Positions 49,651-58,058 of a DNA stretch of 64,000 nt are shown piece after piece (the stretch's first letter is position 1; the number at the start of each line of letters is the position of its first letter). The notes beneath the pieces were generated by a model. It was not told the origin of the DNA. It saw only the letters and a program-made list of their open reading frames with translations, and made no database searches. This stretch comes from Gracilibacillus sp. YIM 98692 (GTDB lineage Bacteria; Bacillota; Bacilli; Bacillales; Amphibacillaceae): contig NZ_WIXM01000001.1 in assembly GCF_010993965.1 (NCBI RefSeq), positions 434,001-498,000 on the forward strand. The letters are read 5' to 3'. The translations under genes and the position numbers were made by a program.

Positions 49651-50655
49651 ATTAACATACTGATTCCGAGCCGATGTATTCCTCACCATTAACGTAGGTT
49701 TGAAAAGGATTCGTTCTGTTGTCGGCTCTTCGTTATTAATATTGTCAACAATCACATCCACAACTTTTCTGCCCATTTCATTAATTGGTTGAGCGACTGT
49801 TGTAAGGGACGGAACCGTGGTTGTCGCTAAAATAGTATTATCGAATCCAACAATCGACAAGTCTTCTGGTATACGGATACCATTTTCTCTTGCTCCTTGA
49901 ATAACGCCAATAGCAATTAAATCATTACACGCAAATATTGCAGAAGGGAGCTCATCTCTATTAAGCATCTGTTCTAAACATTTCTTTCCATTAGCAATCG
50001 AGGCAGTTGTCCTAAGCACCATATCACTATGGTATTCATAGCCATGTGTTTCATAGGCTTCCTGGAAGCCATAAATCCGCATTTTACTGCTTAGCCTTTC
50101 TTCCGCAATAATTACTATCTTCTGATGACCTAACGACAACAAATGTGAAGTTGCATCATAACCACCTGTGAAATCATCGACAGATACAGAAGTAACACCT
50201 AGTGAGCCAGCATCTTGTGTCAGCATTACCATCGGGATTTGCGTACTTTTTAAATCCTGTAATAATTTTTTATCATGAAAGGAGGAAGCAATAATAAAGC
50301 CATCGACTTGTTTTCTTCTTAATAACTCTAAATATTTTTTCTCTTTATCTTCATCTTCATCGGTACTACACATGATCACACTTAGCCCTCGTTCATGTGC
50401 ACGATCTTCAATCGTTCGAGCCATTTCCGAAAAGAAAGGGTTTGATATATCTGGAACTAATAAACCAAGTGTCTGTGTCCTTTTTCCTGTTAAGGCTGAC
50501 GCCATTACACTTGGATAATAATTTAATTCTTCCATCACTTTCATTACTTTCGTTCTAGTTGAATCCCGCATATTCCCAGTATTATTGATTACTTTTGATA
50601 CTGTAGCAATCGATACTCCTGCTTTCTTCGCCACATCATAAATCGTAACCTTCAC
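49636..50655 (-). CDS. LacI-family transcriptional regulator
   Basis: 339 residues. N-terminal helix-turn-helix IYDVAKKAGVSIATVSKVIN with the hinge NYYPSVMASAL, then a periplasmic-binding-protein-like sugar domain (TLGLLVPDISNPFFSEMART, VDGFIIASSF, SVDDFTGGYDAT, LSIVGFDNTILATTTVPSLT). It probably represses the ABC/enzyme operon downstream and the dehydrogenase gene upstream through the TTAAGCGCTTT sites. The inducer is unknown. Confidence 0.9.
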   Translation of the reverse strand: MKVTIYDVAKKAGVSIATVSKVINNTGNMRDSTRTKVMKVMEELNYYPSVMASALTGKRTQTLGLLVPDISNPFFSEMARTIEDRAHERGLSVIMCSTDEDEDKEKKYLELLRRKQVDGFIIASSFHDKKLLQDLKSTQIPMVMLTQDAGSLGVTSVSVDDFTGGYDATSHLLSLGHQKIVIIAEERLSSKMRIYGFQEAYETHGYEYHSDMVLRTTASIANGKKCLEQMLNRDELPSAIFACNDLIAIGVIQGARENGIRIPEDLSIVGFDNTILATTTVPSLTTVAQPINEMGRKVVDVIVDNINNEEPTTERILFKPTLMVRNTSARNQYVNKKMV

Positions 50656-50707
50656 TTTATTACCAACTTTCCGTCCAGATCTCGTATAAATATCTCAGAT
50701 AAAATTT

Positions 50708-50747
50708 CAATACTATATTATCATATTGTAATGACAATATAGTATTG
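50708..50747. promoter_or_regulatory. Long inverted repeat upstream of the LacI gene
   Basis: A perfect 12-bp inverted repeat CAATACTATATT / AATATAGTATTG around 16 bases, with a nested perfect 7-bp palindrome ATATTGT / ACAATAT inside. It is 52 bases before the regulator start codon. The symmetry suggests an operator or an RNA switch between two foldings. The remaining bases to 50962 hold no gene I can support. Confidence 0.5.
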
Positions 50748-50962
50748 TATCCATTTATAAAGATGCCTATTTTTATGATCCGAAAAGGTTGTAAAAAACC
50801 GTTTCGCTGATTGCTGAATCATTTGCTTCTTCACTACATTTGCTACGCCAACATTGAAATACAAATCTTGTGTTGGATTGACCTTATGATAATATGTATC
50901 TTGTTCTGTTTGCGGGGACGAAAACTTGATGTGTTACCATCAGGGCAATACTTCTACTTTAT

Positions 50963-51970
50963 TTATATCTCACTTAATAGTACAGGGCGCTTTTCTTTCC
51001 AAGCTTTTTTTGTTGCAATGGCAAGCCTTTGTGCTTGAAGCCCATCTTCCCCAGTACAAGTTAATGCTTCCTGATTCATAACTGCTTGTGAGAATTCTTG
51101 AATTTCCTGTTGAAAGGCGTCTTTGTATCGATCTAAGAAAAAGTACTTTGGTTGATCCATTTTTACGGCATCTTGTGTTGCGACTTGAACATTTGATTTT
51201 CTCTCATTGTCAGCTGTAACCATACCTTTTTCCCCAAAAACCTCTATCCGTTGGTCATATCCATATACCGCTTTTCTGCTATTATCAATCACTGCGATCG
51301 ATCCATCTTCAAAAGTTAATGTTATAATAGCTGTATCAACATCATCATGTCTTTCAAAACGCAAATCGATTAAATTAGCGGTCGCTACGGATACCTCCTT
51401 TACTTCACTAGGAGATAAATACCGAATCATATCAAAATCATGTATCGTCATATCAAAAAACATTCCACCGGATGATTGGATATATTCCTCATTTGGAGGC
51501 TCAGGATCTCGTGATGTAATTTTAATGATATGGGGCTTTCCTATTTGGCCACCTTGAATCGTATGATATACCTTTCTGAAATGTGTATCGAACCTTCTAT
51601 TAAAACCAATCTGTAGTTTCACGCCTGCTTCTTTCACTTTTTCCAAAGCCGCTTTTGTTTGTTCTAAACTAAAACTTATTGGCTTCTCACAAAAGATATG
51701 CTTGCCCGCATTCGCACACTTTTCAATATAATCACAATGTGTATCAGTAGACGAGCAGATAAAAATAGCATCAATCTCATCGTCTTCAATTAACATAGAA
51801 GCATTTGTTGTAATCATTGGAACATTGTGTTCAATTGATGTATCCTTTAAATGAGCAATTTCTAGATCACAAATTCCTTTTAGCCTTAGCGATGAAGAAT
51901 TGATGATGTGTTCTGCATGTAACTGCCCAATCCTACCTGCGCCTATAATTCCGATTGTCATATTCGCCAT
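50963..51970 (-). CDS. Gfo/Idh/MocA dehydrogenase (inositol 2-dehydrogenase-like)
   Basis: 335 residues. Rossmann start TIGIIGAGRIGQLHAEHI, the catalytic Lys motif CEKPISFSLEQTK, QIGFNRRFD, and the FDMTIHDFDMIRYL segment whose Asp/His pair is typical of myo-inositol 2-dehydrogenase (IolG) and scyllo-inositol relatives. It oxidises a sugar or cyclitol with NAD(P). It may act on a product of the imported oligosaccharide. The assignment to inositol is by similarity only; no other iol gene is nearby. ATG at 51970 behind GGAGAGC. Confidence 0.8.
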   Translation of the reverse strand: MANMTIGIIGAGRIGQLHAEHIINSSSLRLKGICDLEIAHLKDTSIEHNVPMITTNASMLIEDDEIDAIFICSSTDTHCDYIEKCANAGKHIFCEKPISFSLEQTKAALEKVKEAGVKLQIGFNRRFDTHFRKVYHTIQGGQIGKPHIIKITSRDPEPPNEEYIQSSGGMFFDMTIHDFDMIRYLSPSEVKEVSVATANLIDLRFERHDDVDTAIITLTFEDGSIAVIDNSRKAVYGYDQRIEVFGEKGMVTADNERKSNVQVATQDAVKMDQPKYFFLDRYKDAFQQEIQEFSQAVMNQEALTCTGEDGLQAQRLAIATKKAWKEKRPVLLSEI

Positions 51971-52000
51971 AACATGCTCTCCTTTTCAAAAAGTAACAAA

Positions 52001-52081
52001 ATGAAACGCTTAAATATTTAAGAATAAATTACTTACAAATTCAAGCAAGGTAAAATTCAAATAAAAGGAAAGCGCTTAACT
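52001..52081 (-). promoter_or_regulatory. Two LacI-type operators before the dehydrogenase gene
   Basis: ATGAAACGCTTAAAT (52001-52015) and GAAAGCGCTTAACT (52068-52081). The latter is the exact reverse complement of the site at 49369. This links the dehydrogenase to the ABC operon in one regulon. Confidence 0.6.
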
Positions 52082-52182
52082 TCCTTTATCATAATATGTA
52101 TTACGGTGTAAGTCAATATCTATCCTTTCATAATTTTCTATTGTTTTCTTTATGTATGACTTGTGATTTGTTAATCAGAGAT

Positions 52183-52398
52183 CTATCTAAAGAACAAAGC
52201 ATATATAATAAACACAACGATGATCACCACTAATAAAATCCCTGTTCCTTTCCATCCGAGACTTCCTACTAAATCGACAAGGCTGCCACTTTGCGCACGG
52301 TCAAACCCATCTCCGATATTACTTGCACGATTTCTTTTGATTTCTTCTTGTCTCATTCTTTCACGTCTATCTTCAGGACTTTCATTATTTCTATTCAT
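52183..52398 (-). CDS. Small DUF6366-like membrane protein
   Basis: 71 residues. A charged N-terminus MNRNNESPEDRRERMRQEE, a segment FDRAQSGSLVDLVGSLGWKG, and one C-terminal membrane helix (TGILLVVIIVVFIIYALFF). It resembles small Bacillaceae proteins of the DUF6366 group from memory. Function unknown. AGGAGG precedes the start. The 317 bases after it (to 52715) hold no further gene. Confidence 0.7.
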   Translation of the reverse strand: MNRNNESPEDRRERMRQEEIKRNRASNIGDGFDRAQSGSLVDLVGSLGWKGTGILLVVIIVVFIIYALFFR

Positions 52399-52715
52399 TT
52401 CATGACCTCCTATTCTTTACATAGAAAATAGTGGTAGGTTTCCTTTCCTTATTACCATATCATTTACGATTATTAATAAATAAAGTTTCATAGCTTTGCT
52501 TAGGAATATTACAAACAAATGAATAAAACAATACAAAACTCCCTCCACCCTTTCAAATTAACTCTCTAATTAACAGGTATAAAGCGATTACATCCCAATA
52601 TTTCTCTTCCTTTTTTTGTAATATATTTGTAAATGGGGTGTCATTGCTTTTCCACAGTTTTGATACAAGTCTTTGTTATGCTTTAAGAGAAGTCAAAATT
52701 GAAAGGAGATTGAGG

Positions 52716-53081
52716 ATGAGAATGAATACTAACAAGATTCTAACAGGTGTGATTTCCATCGGTACTGCCTTGACTTTAGCTGCTTGCTCAGGAGATACGA
52801 ATGAAGAAGATAACATGGAAACTCCACCGGAAACGGATCCAGGTATGGAAGAAACAGATCCTGGCCAAAATCCTGAATCAGATTCTGAAGAGCCTGCTTC
52901 AGGGCCAGATTCCGAATCAGATTCTGAAGAGCCTGCTACTGGGTCAGAATCTGAATCCAATCCTGAAGACCCTGCTGCTGGGTCAGAATCTGAGTCTGAA
53001 GAACCTGCTGCTGGATCTGACTCTGAGGACCCTGCTGTTGAGTCAGATGCGGAATCCGAGTCTGAATTCGAGCTAGAATAA
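52716..53081 (+). CDS. Acidic repeat lipoprotein
   Basis: 121 residues. Signal peptide with lipobox TLAACSG (Cys about 24), after which the protein is almost only Glu, Asp, Ser, Pro, Ala and Gly in repeats of the type SDSEEPAxG / ESEEPAAGSDSEDPA. The start is ATG 52716 with AAAGGAG upstream. A longer frame to 52638 lacks a site. It would be an extended, highly negative surface polymer, as often seen in salt-tolerant bacilli. No enzymatic domain. Confidence 0.7.
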   Translation: MRMNTNKILTGVISIGTALTLAACSGDTNEEDNMETPPETDPGMEETDPGQNPESDSEEPASGPDSESDSEEPATGSESESNPEDPAAGSESESEEPAAGSDSEDPAVESDAESESEFELE

Positions 53082-53116
53082 TAGTAAGTTAACTTTCATT
53101 TCCCCCTTTATATAGA

Positions 53117-53152
53117 AGACTGTCTACAGGAATGTAGGCAGTCTATTTTTAT
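53117..53152. terminator. Terminator between lipoprotein gene and cutC
   Basis: 12-bp stem AGACTGTCTACA / TGTAGGCAGTCT (one T-G pair) with TATTTTTATTT on the + strand. It lies between the ends of two convergent genes and may serve both. Confidence 0.8.
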
Positions 53153-53835
53153 TTATAATTTTTTAATTGTTTAATCACATGTTCATTAAATCCATTTTCA
53201 TATGAATGATCGATTCGAACACTTTTGCCAAAATGGTACTCGCTCGCACCAACGTTTTGATGGATTTGCTTGATATTGTCCACATTAAGTCCTGATCCTG
53301 GCATGATAGCTGGTCCGTTTGATTCTCTTGCCATTTTCACTAATTTTTTCAAGCTATCCATTCCTTCCACACAATTCGTTTTCCCACCAGAAGTTAAGAT
53401 ACGTTCCACTCTCCCTTGATAATTCGACAATGTATCATAAGCCTCTTCTAAAGAACGGACATGGTCAAAGGCCCGATGGAAAGTGAAGCGAATCTGATCA
53501 TTTAAAGCGATTACCTCATCTACCAAACGAAGATTGATCGTGTCATCCTGATGTAATGCACCAAACACAAAATGGGTTGCACCTACTTCTAACATTTTTT
53601 GAAATGATGTTTTAATATTGTCCTCATCCTGTTTGTCATAATAAAAATGATGATCATGCGGCCGTATCATCACCTGTACAGGAATGGATACGCTATTTAC
53701 CACTTGTTCTACCATTTCCACACTTGGGGTCAATCCATCCTTATCGATTCGAGAAACTAATTCTAATCGATCCACGCCCAATGATTCAGCTTGTATGGCT
53801 TCCTGTTTATTTTGTACAATGACTTCTAAAAACAC
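53149..53835 (-). CDS. cutC: CutC family protein
   Basis: 228 residues, TIM-barrel CutC: EVIVQNKQEAIQAESLGVDR, RLELVSRIDKDGLTPS, VMIRPHDHHFYYD, FVFGALHQDDTI, FTFHRAFDH, RILTSGGKTN and IMPGSGLNVDNI. CutC was named for copper homeostasis, but the molecular function is unsettled. It is apparently a single gene, convergent with the acidic lipoprotein. Confidence 0.9.
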   Translation of the reverse strand: MFLEVIVQNKQEAIQAESLGVDRLELVSRIDKDGLTPSVEMVEQVVNSVSIPVQVMIRPHDHHFYYDKQDEDNIKTSFQKMLEVGATHFVFGALHQDDTINLRLVDEVIALNDQIRFTFHRAFDHVRSLEEAYDTLSNYQGRVERILTSGGKTNCVEGMDSLKKLVKMARESNGPAIMPGSGLNVDNIKQIHQNVGASEYHFGKSVRIDHSYENGFNEHVIKQLKNYK

Positions 53836-53870
53836 CTTTCACCAATTCCTTTCATGAGTGTGCTACCACT

Positions 53871-53914
53871 AAAACTTTCCGCATTTGTTACTAGATCCCA
53901 TTATACTATTTTGG
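53871..53914 (-). pseudogene. Tiny relic of the DnaA-N-like gene region
   Basis: AAAACTTTCCGCATTTGTTA and CCCATTATACTATTTT match two separated blocks of 20162-20310 (start region of the DnaA-domain-I gene) with the middle deleted. It is the third occurrence in the window, after 19795 and 33069. Confidence 0.4.
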
Positions 53915-53936
53915 AATGAGAGAAGAAATAACTTTG

Positions 53937-54015
53937 GCGGACATTGGTTCCTTTATTCAGCTAAAAGGTATTTGTTTTTCTAAGGTTTTAAGCATATAAC
54001 GTACCTGATGTCCGC
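53937..54015. repeat. MITE-like element with GCGGACAT terminal inverted repeats
   Basis: 79 bases bounded by perfect inverted 8-mers GCGGACAT / ATGTCCGC, with TTGGTTCCTTTATTCAG next to the left end. It is similar to short non-autonomous elements I recall from other Bacillaceae. Non-coding. Confidence 0.5.
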
Positions 54016-54023
54016 AACTCCCT

Positions 54024-54122
54024 TTATAAAGCTATTTTTTTAGAAATTAGGAATCCTACTGCGCCTCCAACCGTATTTAAAATTATATCGTCACATTTAT
54101 TCAACGTGGCTAGAGTAAACTG
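54024..54122 (-). pseudogene. C-terminal remnant of a VanZ-like protein
   Basis: The - strand frame gives LNKCDDIILNTVGGAVGFLI then SKKIAL and stop. The DDIILNTxGGxxGFL pattern matches the C-terminus of VanZ-family membrane proteins. The rest of the gene is missing; upstream sequence is the terminator of the GH43 gene. Confidence 0.5.
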
Positions 54123-54156
54123 TAAAAAAGCTGACTTCCAATTAGAAAGCCAGCTA
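54123..54156 (-). terminator. Terminator of the GH43 gene
   Basis: 9-bp stem (AGCTGGCTT / AAGTCAGCT, one G-U) followed by TTTTTT on the - strand, 10 bases after the stop at 54166. Confidence 0.82.
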
Positions 54157-54165
54157 TTACCCTCT

Positions 54166-55152
54166 TCATTCATCACCATATGGATCAATCGTTTGAATTG
54201 TTCCGTCAACGTTATATTGGATTTCCGTAAATTTCACCGAGCGCTTATGGTTCACGCCATCGGATAAGGAGCAATCATGATAGAACAAATACCACTTATC
54301 CTTAAACTGAACAATCGAATGATGTGTCGTCCATCCAATCACAGGCTTCAGAATCGTTCCTTTGAAGACAAATGGCCCCTGTGGATTCTCGCTTACCGCA
54401 TACACAATTTTGTGAGTGGTTCCTGTAGAATAGGATAGATAATACAGGCCATTGTATTTATGAACCCATGCCCCTTCAAAAAATCTTCGGTCCTCATCAC
54501 CTGCAAGAATAGGATTGCCATCCTCATCCACAATCGAGATTTCCTGCGGCTCATTTTTAAACGTTTTCATATCTTCGCTTAATTCAGCTACTATTGGGCC
54601 TAAAGCAGGTTCTGTCGGTGCTGGACCTTCAGCATCCGCTTGATATGTTCGGGTCTGCCACTTTTCTAATTGTCCTCCCCAAAGACCTCCAAAATACACA
54701 TAGGCACTTTCATCATCATCCACTAACACAGCGGGATCAATGCTGAAGCTTCCTTGTATATAATCTTTCTCGGCTTGAAATGGTCCTTGTGGATTCGGGC
54801 TTGTCGCAACACCAAGTCGGAAAATACCATCTTTATCTTTTGCAGGAAAAAATAAATAATAAGTGTTATTTTTATACGCAGCATCGGGTGCCCAAACCTG
54901 TTGACTTGCCCAAGGTACATCTCTTAAGTGAAGCACTTCTCCGTGATCTACACATGGTGCGTTCACATCTTCCATCGATAAAACATGATAATCTTCCATC
55001 GCGTATTGGTCACCATTATCATTAGATGGCCCATCATGATCAAGATCATGTGATGGATAAATATATAGTTTTCCTTCAAAAACATGCGCAGAAGGATCTG
55101 CAGTAAAAATATGTGTCACTAATGGTTCATTTTGCTTTGTCGTTTTCTCCAT
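54166..55152 (-). CDS. GH43-family glycosidase (arabinosidase/xylosidase type)
   Basis: 328 residues, no signal peptide, so intracellular. Five-bladed propeller GH43 with the three acidic residues recognisable: Asp19 in FTADPSAHVF (general base), Asp near 139 in FSIDPAVLVDDD (pKa modulator) and Glu near 223 in RFFEGAWVHKY (general acid). QVWAPDAAYKNNTYYLFFPA and YSTGTTHKIVYAVSENPQGP are typical. It probably removes arabinose, xylose or galactose units from imported plant oligosaccharides. Three AACTTTTGTA-like repeats lie upstream. Confidence 0.88.
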   Translation of the reverse strand: MEKTTKQNEPLVTHIFTADPSAHVFEGKLYIYPSHDLDHDGPSNDNGDQYAMEDYHVLSMEDVNAPCVDHGEVLHLRDVPWASQQVWAPDAAYKNNTYYLFFPAKDKDGIFRLGVATSPNPQGPFQAEKDYIQGSFSIDPAVLVDDDESAYVYFGGLWGGQLEKWQTRTYQADAEGPAPTEPALGPIVAELSEDMKTFKNEPQEISIVDEDGNPILAGDEDRRFFEGAWVHKYNGLYYLSYSTGTTHKIVYAVSENPQGPFVFKGTILKPVIGWTTHHSIVQFKDKWYLFYHDCSLSDGVNHKRSVKFTEIQYNVDGTIQTIDPYGDE

Positions 55153-55179
55153 CCAATACTCCCCCTTTATATAATAGTG

Positions 55180-55246
55180 AAGTTTTGTACAATGCTAATA
55201 TACTAGATTTTTGTAACTTTGTATATTAAATGAACGAACTTTTGTA
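55180..55246 (-). promoter_or_regulatory. Three TACAAAAGTT-type repeats upstream of the GH43 gene
   Basis: AAGTTTTGTA (55180-55189), AACTTTGTA (55215-55223) and AACTTTTGTA (55237-55246) precede the GH43 start by 28-95 bases. They could be sites for an activator or repressor; the identity is unknown. Confidence 0.35.
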
Positions 55247-55258
55247 AAAATAATAAAA

Positions 55259-55296
55259 ATAGTTTTTTCTTACCGAGACTAGCAAGAAAAAACTAT
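55259..55296. terminator. Perfect 13-bp hairpin between divergent genes
   Basis: ATAGTTTTTTCTT / AAGAAAAAACTAT with a 12-base loop, in front of the GH43 gene and before the YndJ-like gene. It is AT-rich and terminator-like, although no gene ends here. Confidence 0.45.
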
Positions 55297-55431
55297 CTTT
55301 AAGAAACAACATATTTACCGTCCTCTACGCACCTCATGTCCGGCAAACCGATAAATTATTTATTATAATGAAAGTAAGCATGCTTATTCATGCCATAACA
55401 GTATTTTTGAATGAGAAGAGGAGGACTATCT

Positions 55432-57114
55432 TTGCCACAACGTTTACTGCAAGTGATTCATTCTTATATTCCTATAGGGTTGATGATATGGGTGCTGACT
55501 TGGCTTGCTCCAAGTTATCACTTTACAGAGCGGATTATCTTATTTGCTGTCTTTGTCGTAGTGCCCTTAACTTTATTTCGAGTCATGTTATCATTTGAAT
55601 ACATCAAGGAACATGTACGTTTTATCAAACTATTAATCTATCTTCTCCCGATTGGAGCATTTGCTTTGCTTTTCTCTTTTGCCATGCATCCAGGAATCAC
55701 GGCTGGATTATTTTCCATTCCTTGGAGCCTAGTAACTTTTACTGTTGCCATAAAAGGAATGGCATTACTGAAGAGATCTTCTACTCTTTCTGAAGTATCA
55801 AAAGCAATTGGTTTTATATACATAAGCATTAGTGGCATTTGGCTGATAGCTTACCAACTCTCTGTACCTCTTTTGGGATTTCAAGGAGAAATCATGTTAT
55901 TAACGGTTAATCATTTTTTATATAGTGGATTCGTCGTTCCTATATTATTTAGCTATTTATACGAAAATGTGAGGAGCACCCTCCTCTCTAAGACGATCGT
56001 CTTTATTGGGACTATTGCTCCGATTTTCATTGCACTTGGCATGACCATTTCTCCATTACTCGAGTGGTTATTTGTCGTTCTTTATGTGGGGGCACTTCTA
56101 TCCTATAGTGTTCTTGTCATGATGCACATCATTCCAACCGTTACAAGCTGGACGAAGGTATTACACCTCGTATCAAGTGGAATCATTGGGATAACCATGT
56201 TATTGGCAATGATATATGGCTATGGAGAATGGACAGGCAATACAACAATTCCGATTCAAACGATGGTTTTATTTCATGGTTGGGGGAACGCGATCCTATT
56301 TTCTTTCTTAGGTGTATTAGCATGGCATGCTACGATCATGGATCGAGAAACGAAAAGCATTCCATTCAGTCAAATTCAAGCGAAGGGAAAAATAGGTTCA
56401 AATATATTCTCCCAAACAAATGTGATAGATTCCTTTACCCAAAAGCCGCCAAAAGGATTAGTAGATAACTTAGATGACTATAAAAGCAAGCATCTTGACC
56501 CTAAGCAGCTTCACAGGGAAATCATTGATTTCTATGAACATACCGAGGATTATGAATTACTGCTCTCTCCTCATTGGAGCAAACCCTTTGCTCTGTTAGC
56601 TATATTTTACAAGTGGATCAGTAATAGGTTAGAGCAAATGAATTTTCCTCTTACAGCAGAAACAAGTGAGCAACAAGTGACAAGCAGGATTTTACCTATT
56701 GATGACAAAAAGGATGGTCGTGACTATGTTCGGGCATGGGTGCGCACTTATACAGAAACGAATAAAGCGATTTATGCTGCTCTCTATTCCACACATATCT
56801 CGAACCAGATTCGCTATATGAATATTGCATTTCCATTGCCGTTTTCACAAATGACGAGTATTTTGTTTCTGGAACAAGGCAACGATGATTCCTTATCCTT
56901 AACCTCTTGGGTGAAAGCACCAAATCAAGACCAGGGAGTTTACCTTTTCATCAAGCAGAAAGCGGTTCGTCTTCCGATTAACGAAACCATAACGGTTTGG
57001 AAAGATCTAAATAAACCGAATGGTCAAATAGAAGCCAAACATGACATGTGGTTATTTGGGATTAAATTTCTTACCTTAGATTATAGTATTAAGGCTCGTA
57101 CTGATATTGAATAA
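55432..57114 (+). CDS. yndJ: YndJ-like multi-helix membrane protein
   Basis: 560 residues. The first about 300 residues hold eight or nine hydrophobic helices (LLQVIHSYIPIGLMIWVLTW; LLIYLLPIGAFALLFSFAMH; VNHFLYSGFVVPILFSYLYE; MVLFHGWGNAILFSFLGVLA). The C-terminal about 230 residues are soluble (FYEHTEDYELLLSPHWSKPF; MTSILFLEQGNDDSLSLTSW). This fits B. subtilis YndJ, of unknown function. The start is set at TTG 55432, which has AGGAGG seven bases upstream; the ATG at 55411 overlaps that site. Single gene. Confidence 0.8.
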   Translation: MPQRLLQVIHSYIPIGLMIWVLTWLAPSYHFTERIILFAVFVVVPLTLFRVMLSFEYIKEHVRFIKLLIYLLPIGAFALLFSFAMHPGITAGLFSIPWSLVTFTVAIKGMALLKRSSTLSEVSKAIGFIYISISGIWLIAYQLSVPLLGFQGEIMLLTVNHFLYSGFVVPILFSYLYENVRSTLLSKTIVFIGTIAPIFIALGMTISPLLEWLFVVLYVGALLSYSVLVMMHIIPTVTSWTKVLHLVSSGIIGITMLLAMIYGYGEWTGNTTIPIQTMVLFHGWGNAILFSFLGVLAWHATIMDRETKSIPFSQIQAKGKIGSNIFSQTNVIDSFTQKPPKGLVDNLDDYKSKHLDPKQLHREIIDFYEHTEDYELLLSPHWSKPFALLAIFYKWISNRLEQMNFPLTAETSEQQVTSRILPIDDKKDGRDYVRAWVRTYTETNKAIYAALYSTHISNQIRYMNIAFPLPFSQMTSILFLEQGNDDSLSLTSWVKAPNQDQGVYLFIKQKAVRLPINETITVWKDLNKPNGQIEAKHDMWLFGIKFLTLDYSIKARTDIE

Positions 57115-57285
57115 TCATATAATTTTAATTAGCAAGAGGGAGAGGTAAAATGGAGCTATTTGCATAAAATTTTCATACCAAAAAAATAATGAGTATACTT
57201 TTCTTTTTTAAAAAATATTCTATACAAACTGCTCATATATACAAAAGATCAAACGATACAATCCAACCAAGTTGGAGGTGGGAGG

Positions 57286-57948
57286 TTGGAACATAAACCA
57301 ATTCGTATTCAAATCAGAAGTCGCTATAACACAAAAAATGCGTTAATTCTTTATGGTGGTGAAGGTCACCAACCATTGGCAGTATCTGAAATTCTTAGTG
57401 AGCTACTAAAAAAAGAGAAATTTAGTGTTCAGATGTCCAATACGCTGGATATCCTCCTAGATAGTCATCTTATGAAACATTTAGATCTGATTGTTTTTAC
57501 ATGGACTAGAGGAACTATTAAAAAGCAACAATTAAACTCATTACTCCGTGCAATAAAAGGAGGAACTGGATTTGTAGGAATTCATGCATCAGTGGGTGCA
57601 TTTCGTTCAGAACTTAAGTACCATGAAATGATTGGAGGTCAGTTTCTGTCCCACCCCGGTGGGGACAACGTCACTTATAAAGTTTCCATTATAGATAGGT
57701 TACACCCTACTATGAAAGGAATGAACGACTTTACAGTTAAAACGGAAAAATACTATATGCTTATTGACCCTGCCATTCATATTACAGCCGCAACATGTTT
57801 TGGAAGTGTACTTATGCCAGTGGTATGGACCAAAAATTACGGAAAAGGAAGAGTGTTTTACAATGCTTTAGGACACTCACTTGATATCGTTAAGCAACTA
57901 GAGGTTTTACAAATGATGAAAAACGGCATGGTCTGGGCAGCAAAATAA
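57286..57948 (+). CDS. ThuA-like (trehalose-utilisation type) protein
   Basis: 220 residues, class-I glutamine-amidotransferase-like ThuA fold: NALILYGGEGHQP at the start, LIVFTWTRGTIKKQQLNSLL, GTGFVGIHASVGAF, IGGQFLSHPGGDNVTYKV and MPVVWTKNYGKGRVFYNALG. ThuA proteins occur in sugar-oxidation loci with 3-keto-sugar chemistry. TTG start at 57286 behind a double GGAGGTGGGAGG site. It is followed 110 bases later by the GMC oxidoreductase, suggesting a functional pair. Confidence 0.8.
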   Translation: MEHKPIRIQIRSRYNTKNALILYGGEGHQPLAVSEILSELLKKEKFSVQMSNTLDILLDSHLMKHLDLIVFTWTRGTIKKQQLNSLLRAIKGGTGFVGIHASVGAFRSELKYHEMIGGQFLSHPGGDNVTYKVSIIDRLHPTMKGMNDFTVKTEKYYMLIDPAIHITAATCFGSVLMPVVWTKNYGKGRVFYNALGHSLDIVKQLEVLQMMKNGMVWAAK

Positions 57949-58058
57949 TATTTTAAAGTAAATCTAGGAAACTTGCTTTGAACTTGATCTTTCCATGTAT
58001 GAAACTTCTTTATAACTTTTTTCAAATTTGGAATAGAAGGAAAGGATGTAGTTCATTG

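Noticed and set aside
50811-51038. 75-codon + strand frame near the dehydrogenase end
   Set aside because: It overlaps the dehydrogenase gene antisense and shows no start signal. A possible old transposase relic on the - strand was too weak to call.
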